In this document: positions 14,483 to 21,817 of the stretch, piece after piece
Position numbering within the stretch: the first letter of the stretch is position 1
How the letters are laid out: each line of letters starts with the position of its first letter
Origin: a virus
IMG/VR virus record: IMGVR_UViG_3300042453_000959
Coordinates: 1-22,798 of that record
Reading direction: 5' to 3' (one strand)
Length of the DNA stretch: 22,798 bases
The notes under the pieces: generated by a model
Database searches by the model: none
What the model was told of the DNA's origin: nothing
What the model saw: only the letters and a program-made list of their open reading frames with translations
Translations under genes and position numbers: made by a program

Positions 14483-15478
14483 TTATTGCTTGTTAGCGCG
14501 GTCATATTCCGCGTACTTCTTGATCATGCGGTTACGCTCGGAAATGTTATCCCATTTACCGGCTTCTTTAATGGCTCGCACCCGCTCGGGTGACAGACGG
14601 AACTCCCCCGGCTTCGCCGAAGGTGATTGTTCGCGTCCTGAGCCAGTTACCACAGTTCGGGGTCTCCTGTCTGACGACCGACTATTTGATTCGTCATTGC
14701 CACCATTATAGCGGTGTGGCAAATATTTTGTCAATCGGCGGTCAAGCTCGTCCCAGTAATCGGGGGTCGTCGGATCCCAACCCTCGGCCACGAGCTTCTC
14801 GTCGATCTTGGTCGCGACCTGGGAGTCCATGTCCGCGCCGTTGGGGTCGTACCACCTGTTCCGATCCATCCACCGGGAGGCTTGCTGCTTCAGGAGGGGG
14901 TCCGGAGCCTTTGGCACGGAGTGCTTGGGCGTCGAGTCGGTCTCGACGGCCTTTTTCTTGAGCGCTTCCAGGGATTCGACCTGACGGCGAGCCTCGTACC
15001 ACGCCTCGTTCGCCTCGGCCAAAGCCGCCCCGTCGGCCATCTCAGCGGCCTCCTTGAGCTTCAACTTGGCGTACTGCAAACGCAGGTGACCGTCCTCGAT
15101 CGCCTTGTCCAGCCGGGCGAGGTCGGAACCCGCCGTACGCTTCTCCAGGACCGCCAGACGCTCGGCCATCTGCTCATTCTGACGCTTGAGCGCCTGGATG
15201 AGATGGTTCGACTCGGTGGTCTTTGCCTTCTGGAGCTTCTTCTTCAACTGCCGCTCTTCGCGGCGTGCCTGACGAATCGCCTCGCGCTCCGGGTCGACGT
15301 CTGGAATACCGTCGTCGACGCCATCGTCGTGGTCGTCATCGTCCAATTGATCGTCAGCCGATGCCCGCTTGGCATCGACCTCCTCGCCCCCGGGCATTTC
15401 ACCCGGTGGCATCTGCACGACTGCGGAGCCGTCCTGCTCCTCAGCCACCTGCATTTCCATCTTCTCGACTTGGTTCAT
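14483..15478 (-). CDS. Probable capsid scaffolding protein (331 aa)
   Basis: The N-terminus is strongly acidic, with a run of aspartates at 42-62. A long heptad-like helix (about 65-178) follows, rich in Glu, Lys, Arg, Gln and Leu, for example LIQALKRQNEQMAERLAVLE. The rest is polar, and the end is short and basic (RNRMIKKYAEYDRANKQ). An acidic start, a central coiled coil and a basic C-terminus, encoded between portal and capsid genes, are typical of tailed-phage scaffolds, which organise the procapsid and then leave. No protease motif is present, so it is a scaffold without fused protease. Its ATG overlaps the GroES-like stop (ATGA), with AAGG 7 bases upstream, so the two are probably coupled. 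The gene contains an internal promoter at 14706-14735. Confidence 0.78.
   Translation of the reverse strand: MNQVEKMEMQVAEEQDGSAVVQMPPGEMPGGEEVDAKRASADDQLDDDDHDDGVDDGIPDVDPEREAIRQARREERQLKKKLQKAKTTESNHLIQALKRQNEQMAERLAVLEKRTAGSDLARLDKAIEDGHLRLQYAKLKLKEAAEMADGAALAEANEAWYEARRQVESLEALKKKAVETDSTPKHSVPKAPDPLLKQQASRWMDRNRWYDPNGADMDSQVATKIDEKLVAEGWDPTTPDYWDELDRRLTKYLPHRYNGGNDESNSRSSDRRPRTVVTGSGREQSPSAKPGEFRLSPERVRAIKEAGKWDNISERNRMIKKYAEYDRANKQ
14706..14735 (-). promoter_or_regulatory. Internal sigma70-like promoter, TTGACA-18-TATAAT
   Basis: On the coding strand a perfect -35 box TTGACA (14735-14730), an 18-base spacer and a perfect -10 box TATAAT (14711-14706) lie in the 3' part of the scaffold gene. 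The stretch is visibly AT-rich in a GC-rich gene. Transcription would start near 14699 and cover the 180-residue protein, the accessory protein and the major capsid protein. Confidence 0.65.
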
Positions 15479-15912
15479 AGGAAAGCCTTCACCTTCAAGG
15501 GATCACCAGTGACCTTTGCGATCACTTCGTGGTCATTGAACACGGAGAACAATGCGGTCTCGCCCAGTTGAGGGTCGCCATAAATGACTTCCCACCGGTC
15601 GCCGCCCCATTTGGGCATCCGCACGTAATCACCCACCTGCACCCAGTTGCCTTCCGGCCACGGCTCCAGTGTGTCGCGCTTCTTGAAAGCGAGTGGTCCA
15701 AGCGCGATCACTTTCGCGACCTGATTGTTCCACTTCTCGGTTTCCTTGGTCTCCTCGACGAGAACGATTCCGGCACTGGTTACGGTCTTCTTGGTCCGTC
15801 GCCATTGCACGAGAATACGGCCACCTACGGGGAGGGCACCGGGATCGACAGCGGGAAATGCTTCCCGCAATTCGGCTTCATTCGAAGCCACCGGCTCTAC
15901 GATCTGACTCAT
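15475..15912 (-). CDS. GroES-like co-chaperonin (145 aa)
   Basis: The protein has the Cpn10 plan: a first strand GGRILVQWRRT (30-40), a mobile loop TVTSAGIVLVEET (43-55), then NNQVAKVIALGP (62-73), VQVGDYVRMPKWGGDRWEV (91-109) and a final strand DHEVIAKV (127-134). GroES proteins have the same order, and the loop tripeptide Ile-Val-Leu (49-51) is the GroEL contact. At 145 residues it is longer than host GroES (about 97), with an N-terminal extension of about 28 residues. Phage GroES analogues such as T4 gp31 replace host GroES for capsid folding. Here the gene is next to, and overlaps, the scaffold gene, consistent with a role in head assembly. AAAGGA lies 8 bases before the ATG, inside the overlapping 69-residue gene. 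Confidence 0.83.
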   Translation of the reverse strand: MSQIVEPVASNEAELREAFPAVDPGALPVGGRILVQWRRTKKTVTSAGIVLVEETKETEKWNNQVAKVIALGPLAFKKRDTLEPWPEGNWVQVGDYVRMPKWGGDRWEVIYGDPQLGETALFSVFNDHEVIAKVTGDPLKVKAFL

Positions 15913-16087
15913 CGTCAGGGTCCTTTAAAAGGTCGTTTATGATTTCCAGGACTTCTTCAAGCCCTTGGTGCTGTCCAACTAGGCGTTGGTAGGCCTCAAA
16001 GGTGACGGCGTTACCCGACACCAGTGACTTCGCGATCGTCGCTTGGCGGTCCCTGATAGCACCGATCAGGTCGCTGACGTAACGCAT
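15878..16087 (-). CDS. Small conserved phage protein (69 aa)
   Basis: The protein is one amphipathic helix after another: MRYVSDLIGAIRDRQATIAK, then AVTFEAYQRLVGQHQGLEEV and LEIINDLLKD. Small helical proteins with 'R-Y-x-x-D-L-I' and 'A-Y-Q-R-L-V-G-x-x-x-G-L' occur between portal and scaffold genes in related phages. Their function is unknown; a chaperone-like or capsid-interior role is possible. The ATG overlaps the stop of the 54-residue gene (TAATG) and the 3' end overlaps the GroES-like gene by 35 bases. Confidence 0.75.
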   Translation of the reverse strand: MRYVSDLIGAIRDRQATIAKSLVSGNAVTFEAYQRLVGQHQGLEEVLEIINDLLKDPDDESDRRAGGFE

Positions 16088-16251
16088 TATTTCTTCTTGG
16101 CTTGAGCCAGAGCGCCGGTGCCGGACTTAGCCGGTGCCGACGACTTGGGGGCGTCTTTGCTGCCGAGCGTGCTGCCGTCAAGCGACGCGCCCATGGCGAT
16201 CCGCTTGTGGTAGTTCACGTTCTGGCTCATTTGCTCTTGATTGGATGCCAT
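16087..16251 (-). CDS. Very small basic protein (54 aa)
   Basis: The frame reads MASNQEQMSQNVNYHKRIAM and ends ALAQAKKK. It has a good ribosome binding site (AGGAG, 8 bases) placed in the last codons of the portal gene, and begins 3 bases after the portal stop. The tail is Ala/Lys/Ser/Pro-rich and probably disordered. The N-Y-H-K-R-I-A-M-G-A motif looks conserved in style, but I know no function. Its tight coupling to both neighbours supports it as a real gene. Confidence 0.75.
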   Translation of the reverse strand: MASNQEQMSQNVNYHKRIAMGASLDGSTLGSKDAPKSSAPAKSGTGALAQAKKK

Positions 16252-16254
16252 GAT

Positions 16255-18747
16255 TTAAGCTCCTAATGCTCGCTGTGCGCTTTCTTGCGCGGTGAGTGCA
16301 GTGGTAAGCTGCTCCTGTTGCAGACGCCGCGCATCGTGCGACAATTCTGCCGATTTTATCCGCTCCTCGGTCAGATTATCTGACGCGTTGAGCGCGATGT
16401 CAATTTGCTGCTGACGATTCTTGTGCAGTGCATCCTGCGTCAAACGCTTCTCGCCCAGGATCGCGTCAGCCTGATCCTTGAGCTTCCGGCGCTCGGTCTC
16501 GGCCATACTCGTCTGCAGAATCACCTGATCCGCGCCGTCCATCGGGGGCTGCGGCTTGAGCGACTGCAGGACCTTGACCATCTGGATGATCGCGGGCTGC
16601 ACCTTGGTGAGCGTTTCTTTGACGTCGATCATCGTGTGCTGCGACGCTAGTGCAAAGAGCTTATCGACCTCACCGGTGATGCCCGCGATGTCGTAGTCTT
16701 TCACCGGACGACCCAGGCTCTCCTCGACGTAGCCATTCATGTGGCCCATGTACCACAGCATCAAATGCTGCTTGATGTGCTCGAGCGCTTGCGGCAGGAA
16801 TTGCGGCGCGATGATCGGGTTGCTGCCGAGCATCGGATTCAGCGCGAAATCCAAGTGCGCCTGCAGGTGCGCCAGTTGATTCTGGTGTGGGTACGCAAAC
16901 GCCGCGCGACCGATCGCCATCGCCGCATTTTCCTCCGCTGCGTTGATCTCCATCGGCTCGGCGGTGGCGGGCATCAGTTCCTGGACGTTCGGCACCTTCA
17001 TCTGCTTGAGTGCCCGCTGCACCACGGCACGCCGGTCGAACAGGTCCGGGTACTTGTCCATCATGGCCATGACCGCCTGGGTCTGTGCCATGCGCTGCGT
17101 CTCGGAGAAAATGTGCGGGTCCGAGACCGGGATCACATCGCTGTTGCGATTGAAGTCCTCGCGCTTGATGTCGAGTTCCTGGACCACATCGCCCTTGTGC
17201 ATCTCGTCGAGATACCACCGGTTGATACGCTGCAGGATCTTGAGCACGCGCGACTGCGAGTCGTGCAACCGTGCGTGAATGGCCGAGAACACCTTCGAGC
17301 CCTGCTCGATGAGCGCCTGGGCGGTGCCCACTGGAGTCGTCGCGCTCACGTCGGCGATCTTTTCCTCGGCGGTCGTCACCACGCCCTTTGCCGCCTCGGT
17401 CAGGAATCCAACCAGTTTGAACAGTACCTCGCTTGGCGGGTTGAAAGGCATCGGCATGGCGATCTTGCGAATGTCGTCCACGCCCGGTGCGCCCTCAATC
17501 TCGGTGACCTGCGTCACCTCCACATTCTGCGATTGGCCAGATATCTTCGCTCCTTTAAGCTTAAGCATTGTGGCCGCGTTATTAATATGCGCAGTATCCA
17601 ACAAAGCACGAAGACCACCAGTAATGGCAGCAGAAAGACCGCCAATAAGGTGCGGAAGACCAATCGCATATGCACCTCGCCACGGGATGAATTTGAACTC
17701 GACTATCCAGTCGAGCTTGGTCATAGTATCGTCGCCCTCTTCCCAGTTGCGGTACAAGCCCACAATCTCGGTATCAAGTTCGTCGATCATCAGAATGTAC
17801 GGCGCGAGTTCGCCCTTGGAGTACGAGTCCTCCTCGACCTCGAGCATCACGTACACGTGGTACACGCGGCGCGTGCCGTCCACATTGTCCTGCCAGGATT
17901 TGCCTTCGATCTTGTCGTTCGCCTTTTCCGGCGCGGTGGGCTCGGGCTCCATCGACGCCCGCACGATGCTCACGTCACGGTACAGGCCCGACGCGATGCG
18001 GGACTCGAATTCCTGCTGCGTGATGTCCTGCATTTCGGTGGCACGCTGCGCCGTGTAGAAGTTCGCAGCGGAGAAAGGCAGGATGACGTTATCGATCGGG
18101 ATGAACTCAGCAACTGGGCGCTTCTTGCGCGAGTCGTAGTACATCTTGAGGTACTGCGAGCCACCGAGCGGCAACTGGGTGAGCATCTGCTCTTCCTCGT
18201 CGCGGAATTCCTCGATCTGTTCGGTAAGCTGCCAGTTCATGAAGTCGCGCTTGCGCTCAGCACGCCTTTCCTGTTCCTCGTCCACCTTGCCGATGATGTT
18301 CGTACGCACCGGACCATCGGGTGGGAAAAGCTCCTTGATGGCACGCGACTCGAAATCGATGCAGGCTTCTGCCATGGCGGGGTGCACCACGCGGCTCGCA
18401 CCCTGGAACTGCGCACCACCGGGCGCGTCGTTGCCCATACCCGTGCGCTTCAGGCCCTCTTCGTACTGCTTGTCGCGCTCCTTGCGTGCATCCTTGTCCT
18501 TCTCGATGAGGTCAAGGTACTTGAGCGCCAGTGCAGACAGTTCGTAACTGGGGATTTCCTCGGCCAGATTTTGGTAGAAATCCTGGTCCTCGTTCGGCCC
18601 CTTGAAGTCCTCCATCCGCACGATGGCCGAGCCATCCGGCTGCTCCTCGACCTCTGCGAACTCGTCCTCCAGGTCGAACACGATGCCTTCGGTGTCCTCA
18701 GGCCCTGCCTGGGGTTCCATCTGCGGCTGCGGGAATTCGGTGGCCAT
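16255..18747 (-). CDS. Portal protein, P22-like (830 aa)
   Basis: The protein has the length and layout of the large P22-type portals. An acidic start (1-50) precedes helices such as YELSALALKYLDLIEKDKDA. The region around 113-150 has GASRVVHPAMAEACIDFESR and IKELFPPDGPVRTNI. The conserved core (~355-405) has IPWRGAYAIGLPHLIGGLSA and ALLDTAHINNAATMLKLKG, and the C-terminus is a long helical, Gln-rich tail (barrel-like). Portals form the dodecameric ring at one head vertex, through which DNA is packed and ejected. The gene follows the 542-residue gene by 12 bases. Only a weak AAAGA lies before the ATG. Codons for ~residues 356-404 differ in style from the rest, and the N-terminus shares a motif with the scaffold. 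Confidence 0.92.
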   Translation of the reverse strand: MATEFPQPQMEPQAGPEDTEGIVFDLEDEFAEVEEQPDGSAIVRMEDFKGPNEDQDFYQNLAEEIPSYELSALALKYLDLIEKDKDARKERDKQYEEGLKRTGMGNDAPGGAQFQGASRVVHPAMAEACIDFESRAIKELFPPDGPVRTNIIGKVDEEQERRAERKRDFMNWQLTEQIEEFRDEEEQMLTQLPLGGSQYLKMYYDSRKKRPVAEFIPIDNVILPFSAANFYTAQRATEMQDITQQEFESRIASGLYRDVSIVRASMEPEPTAPEKANDKIEGKSWQDNVDGTRRVYHVYVMLEVEEDSYSKGELAPYILMIDELDTEIVGLYRNWEEGDDTMTKLDWIVEFKFIPWRGAYAIGLPHLIGGLSAAITGGLRALLDTAHINNAATMLKLKGAKISGQSQNVEVTQVTEIEGAPGVDDIRKIAMPMPFNPPSEVLFKLVGFLTEAAKGVVTTAEEKIADVSATTPVGTAQALIEQGSKVFSAIHARLHDSQSRVLKILQRINRWYLDEMHKGDVVQELDIKREDFNRNSDVIPVSDPHIFSETQRMAQTQAVMAMMDKYPDLFDRRAVVQRALKQMKVPNVQELMPATAEPMEINAAEENAAMAIGRAAFAYPHQNQLAHLQAHLDFALNPMLGSNPIIAPQFLPQALEHIKQHLMLWYMGHMNGYVEESLGRPVKDYDIAGITGEVDKLFALASQHTMIDVKETLTKVQPAIIQMVKVLQSLKPQPPMDGADQVILQTSMAETERRKLKDQADAILGEKRLTQDALHKNRQQQIDIALNASDNLTEERIKSAELSHDARRLQQEQLTTALTAQESAQRALGA
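16375..16403 (-). promoter_or_regulatory. Internal sigma70-like promoter, TTGACA-17-GATAAT
   Basis: On the coding strand TTGACA (16403-16398), a 17-base spacer and GATAAT (16380-16375) match the consensus at 11 of 12 positions with ideal spacing. It lies in the last 130 bases of the portal gene. Transcription would start near 16368 and cover the two tiny genes, the GroES-like gene and the scaffold gene. Confidence 0.5.
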
Positions 18748-18759
18748 ATGTATCTTTCG

Positions 18760-20388
18760 TTATTCGGGACCGTACTCGGCGATATCACGGCTGAGCTTTT
18801 TAAGTGTCTCATAAAGCTCGGGATCGGCCTTACGCACCGACCGCATCGATTGGCGCAACTGGGTGAATGGAAACCCAAACGCGCCCTCGACACCAGTCAT
18901 CGCACGCCAAGCATCACCGGCACGCGTTGTCCCGGGAATATTTGTAGCCGAATAAGGGTCGAACAGATTGTAATACATCCGCTCGATGTCGGCCTCACCA
19001 AGATTCTTCAGCCCAGTGCCAAGCTCTCCTTGGACCATTTTCATGACCCGAGGAAATGAAAGACCCATTTGCAAACCCTCGGCTACCAACCCAGGAATCA
19101 TGGCCTCAGTGACCACGGGAATAACTGGGGCTGCCTGCGTGGCTTGCGACAATGCACCAGTCGGCACCGGGACATCCAACGCTTTGGCGACGTCGCCCAT
19201 CGGCAGCATGCTCTGCATGGCTTGCGATCCGGCGGTCTTGAGCACTGTGCGACGCGACATAGGCGTTTCGACCAGTGATTCCATGACCGAGCGCTTGCTG
19301 CCCGTGCCCGGGTCCACATCGACTCGCGCGGTGGAGACCGCCGGTGCCTCGCCTTTCTTGCGAGCCTGTTGCTCGATGCGCTGCACCTCCTGCTCGACCT
19401 TGGACAGCGGGTACTGCTGCGACTGGGTAGGCAGACCGAACAGTGAGCGGCGCGTGAGGCCCTGCTTGCTCATCAGTTCGGCTTGCATTTCGTCCAGGGT
19501 CTTGGTGCCGACCTTGCCACCCTTGGCGTACGCTTTCGCCCCGGGGAACGCGATCAGAGCCGGTGCCTCGACAGCACCTGGACCACTCATGCCAATGTCG
19601 GTAGCGACCGCCGAGTCGTAGCCCCTGCGCCGCAGTTCGGCGATCATCTTGGCGATGGCCCTCGGGTCATGCAGGTTCTGATCAAATGCCGAGGCAGGAG
19701 TGTACCCCATGCGCTCATTTTCCGGCACATACCGACGAGAAGCGGCGTTAACGAGGCGCTCCGGTGCCGGATTCTTCACATTCGGTCGCAACTGCTTCAG
19801 GGTACTACCCGGATTTCGATACTCATCGACGTAAGTCTCGGCCATCTCGCGACTGGGCGTCGTGTACAGCGGCTGCGTGATCGTGTCACCTTTTTTGTAT
19901 GAGCCGCCGTGGAACAAATCGCCCTTGAGCAGCTTCAGCGCCTCCACCTTGCCACCGCCGGCAAACGGCATGGGGTCCATGAACATCTGGCCACTGTCGC
20001 TCACGTCCGGCATGGTCTGATCGCCGAGCACCGGGCCACCACCGGCATAGGCGCGGGACGACTGGGGCTGCGTGAACATGAACGGACTTTCGCGCATGAC
20101 GCGTGGCCGGGTTGGCACAAACACATCGGCCTGTGCTTCAGGCACCGCTGCACGACGACGTGCCGCCATCTGAGGCAGCATCTGCTCCATGATTTCGAGT
20201 TCGCGTGCCCGGGCCGCGTCGCGCTCTGCACGCCGCTTGGCCACCAACTCGGCCTCGCCCGCGTTGAGTTCGGGTGAATACACCGCCGCGCCCTGCGGCA
20301 TGAGGCGCGACAGCCGGCCCACGAGCGTGGTGATATCCTCGGGCGACAGTTCGGCCAGGAACGACCGCAATGCTGAATCATTGGGCAT
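18760..20388 (-). CDS. Virion-module protein with ADP-ribosyltransferase-like segment (542 aa)
   Basis: Residues 1-80 are helical and charged. Between 114 and 293 lie three short motifs, YAGGGPV, FAGGGKV and YAKGGKV. Between the last two, residues 158-288 look like an ADP-ribosyltransferase fold: LFHGG (158-162), LYTTPSREMAETY (174-186), NVKNP (203-207), RRRGYDSAVA (253-262), and a late strand ALIAFPGAKAY after E274. These echo the H-Y-E type elements of ART families. The remainder is helical, with two SRR-type motifs (TRRSLFG at 312-318, SRRTVLK at 378-384). Its ATG overlaps the large terminase stop by 11 bases. A protein at this position could be packaged and injected, as T4 Alt is, but that is inference; the catalytic assignment is tentative. 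Confidence 0.5.
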   Translation of the reverse strand: MPNDSALRSFLAELSPEDITTLVGRLSRLMPQGAAVYSPELNAGEAELVAKRRAERDAARARELEIMEQMLPQMAARRRAAVPEAQADVFVPTRPRVMRESPFMFTQPQSSRAYAGGGPVLGDQTMPDVSDSGQMFMDPMPFAGGGKVEALKLLKGDLFHGGSYKKGDTITQPLYTTPSREMAETYVDEYRNPGSTLKQLRPNVKNPAPERLVNAASRRYVPENERMGYTPASAFDQNLHDPRAIAKMIAELRRRGYDSAVATDIGMSGPGAVEAPALIAFPGAKAYAKGGKVGTKTLDEMQAELMSKQGLTRRSLFGLPTQSQQYPLSKVEQEVQRIEQQARKKGEAPAVSTARVDVDPGTGSKRSVMESLVETPMSRRTVLKTAGSQAMQSMLPMGDVAKALDVPVPTGALSQATQAAPVIPVVTEAMIPGLVAEGLQMGLSFPRVMKMVQGELGTGLKNLGEADIERMYYNLFDPYSATNIPGTTRAGDAWRAMTGVEGAFGFPFTQLRQSMRSVRKADPELYETLKKLSRDIAEYGPE

Positions 20389-21817
20389 AAGGGTTCGCCT
20401 TTCGCTCGCGGTACTCGTCGTCCACGTATTCAGTGTCTGGTGCCACCGGGTCGATGTTGAGGAAACCCATGTCGCGCAACAAGCGCAGGGCTTGGCTCAT
20501 TGTATCAGTCAGGTCGTCATGCTCGGCCTCGGGGAACGAGCAGACCTGCGACACCAGGGCCTCGGCCCAGTCGCGCGGCTGCCCCCGGTGCACGACAGAT
20601 TCGGGGATGTACACGCGCCCGTGGGCGATGATGTTTGCCACCAAATGCAGACGCTGCGTCTTGTCGGCACGGCCTGGGTTGTACGCGCGGCACGGCACCC
20701 CTGCACGCTGCAAGTCCTGGATGATCGAGATGCCTGAGGCTTTGTCCTCGACGAGCACCATGTCGACTTTCTTGCCCGGGTCGCCGTAGATGGACTTGTA
20801 CTCCTCGATGACCTTGCCACGCAAATCCGGGTAGGCGAGGTGGTCCTCCCAACAGTCGATGAGCATGACACACATCGGGCCGTCCTCGGACGGACGGAAG
20901 ACGCCCCACACCGAGCACGCGGTCGGGTCGTTGATCGTCTTGTCCGTGTACGCGCAGTCGTAGGACTGCAGCACGTACATGAAGTCGGGGAACGCCTTGC
21001 TCGAGTCCCACAACTTGAACCACGACCGCTTGATGATGCCGTAATCTTCCGGGTCGATGATCTCGGCGTACAGTTCCTGCCGCCCGATGCGCGTGCCTTC
21101 GTACTGCGAGATGATTTCGTCACGGAAGGTCGGGGCCAGATTGCCGAAATTCTCGTGCGTCGTGCCGGTGGTCACGAAGGTGCGCTCGTCCTGGTACAGA
21201 CGTTTGACGATCGGCACAGGCTTTGGCGTGGTCGTCACGCAAACGCGTGGGCGCTGCCCCAGGCGCAGGCCGAACATCAGGTTCGACCACATGTCCTCGG
21301 CGTTGCGGAATTTCGCCAGTTCGTCCACCCACGCCAAATCATGCTGAGGACCGCGCAGGGTCTCGGGGTCGTTGTCCGAGTAGATCGTGGCGATCGCGCC
21401 ATTGGGCCACTCGAGCCGCCGCTTGGACGGCACGAATGTCGGCTTCATGTACGGGTGCGAGATCGCCAGGATGCCCGACTCGCCCTCGACCATCACGTCA
21501 CGCGCGTCGCCCGCGTCCTCGGCAATCAGCGCGATACGACCGGCGAGTTTGTTCTCGACGTGGTAACGCACAAACTCCGCGCCGCACCGAGTCTTTCCCC
21601 ACCCGCGCCCCGCCAGGATCAGCCACGTGGTCCAGGTCTCGTCGTCCACCGGCACCAACTGGTTGGGCCGCGCCCACGTCTTCCAGTCGTAGAAAAGCTC
21701 CAGTGCCTCCCGATCCGACAACTCCGCGACGAACTCGCTCATGTTGTGCGGGTCGAGCACCTGGGGCTTAATCTTCGGCTTTTGCCTTCTGCTGTAGGCG
21801 TTGGGCAAGACGATCAC
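20378..21817 (-). CDS. terL: Terminase large subunit (479 aa)
   Basis: The ATPase half has a Walker A motif LILAGRGWGKT (66-76) and a Walker B motif DLAWVDE (160-166) with the catalytic glutamate, followed by VCVTTTPKPV (192-201), the coupling-motif region. The nuclease half has the RNase H-like acidic residues SYDCAY (Asp287), VLVEDKASG (Glu357/Asp358) and HDDLTD (Asp434-438). The enzyme cuts concatemeric DNA and drives it through the portal. The length is normal for the family. The frame begins with GTG at 21817, with GAGG 6 bases upstream, inside the small terminase gene (50-base overlap); an internal ATG at 21742 has no ribosome binding site. It lies directly before the 542-residue gene and the portal gene. 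Confidence 0.97.
   Translation of the reverse strand: MIVLPNAYSRRQKPKIKPQVLDPHNMSEFVAELSDREALELFYDWKTWARPNQLVPVDDETWTTWLILAGRGWGKTRCGAEFVRYHVENKLAGRIALIAEDAGDARDVMVEGESGILAISHPYMKPTFVPSKRRLEWPNGAIATIYSDNDPETLRGPQHDLAWVDELAKFRNAEDMWSNLMFGLRLGQRPRVCVTTTPKPVPIVKRLYQDERTFVTTGTTHENFGNLAPTFRDEIISQYEGTRIGRQELYAEIIDPEDYGIIKRSWFKLWDSSKAFPDFMYVLQSYDCAYTDKTINDPTACSVWGVFRPSEDGPMCVMLIDCWEDHLAYPDLRGKVIEEYKSIYGDPGKKVDMVLVEDKASGISIIQDLQRAGVPCRAYNPGRADKTQRLHLVANIIAHGRVYIPESVVHRGQPRDWAEALVSQVCSFPEAEHDDLTDTMSQALRLLRDMGFLNIDPVAPDTEYVDDEYRERKANPYAQ

Noticed and set aside
16741-19059. A plus-strand open frame of about 770 codons opposite the portal and 542-residue genes
   Set aside because: It is the antisense shadow of GC-rich genes. 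Its translation is low in recognisable domains, rich in His/Arg/Leu, and it lacks a supporting gene context.
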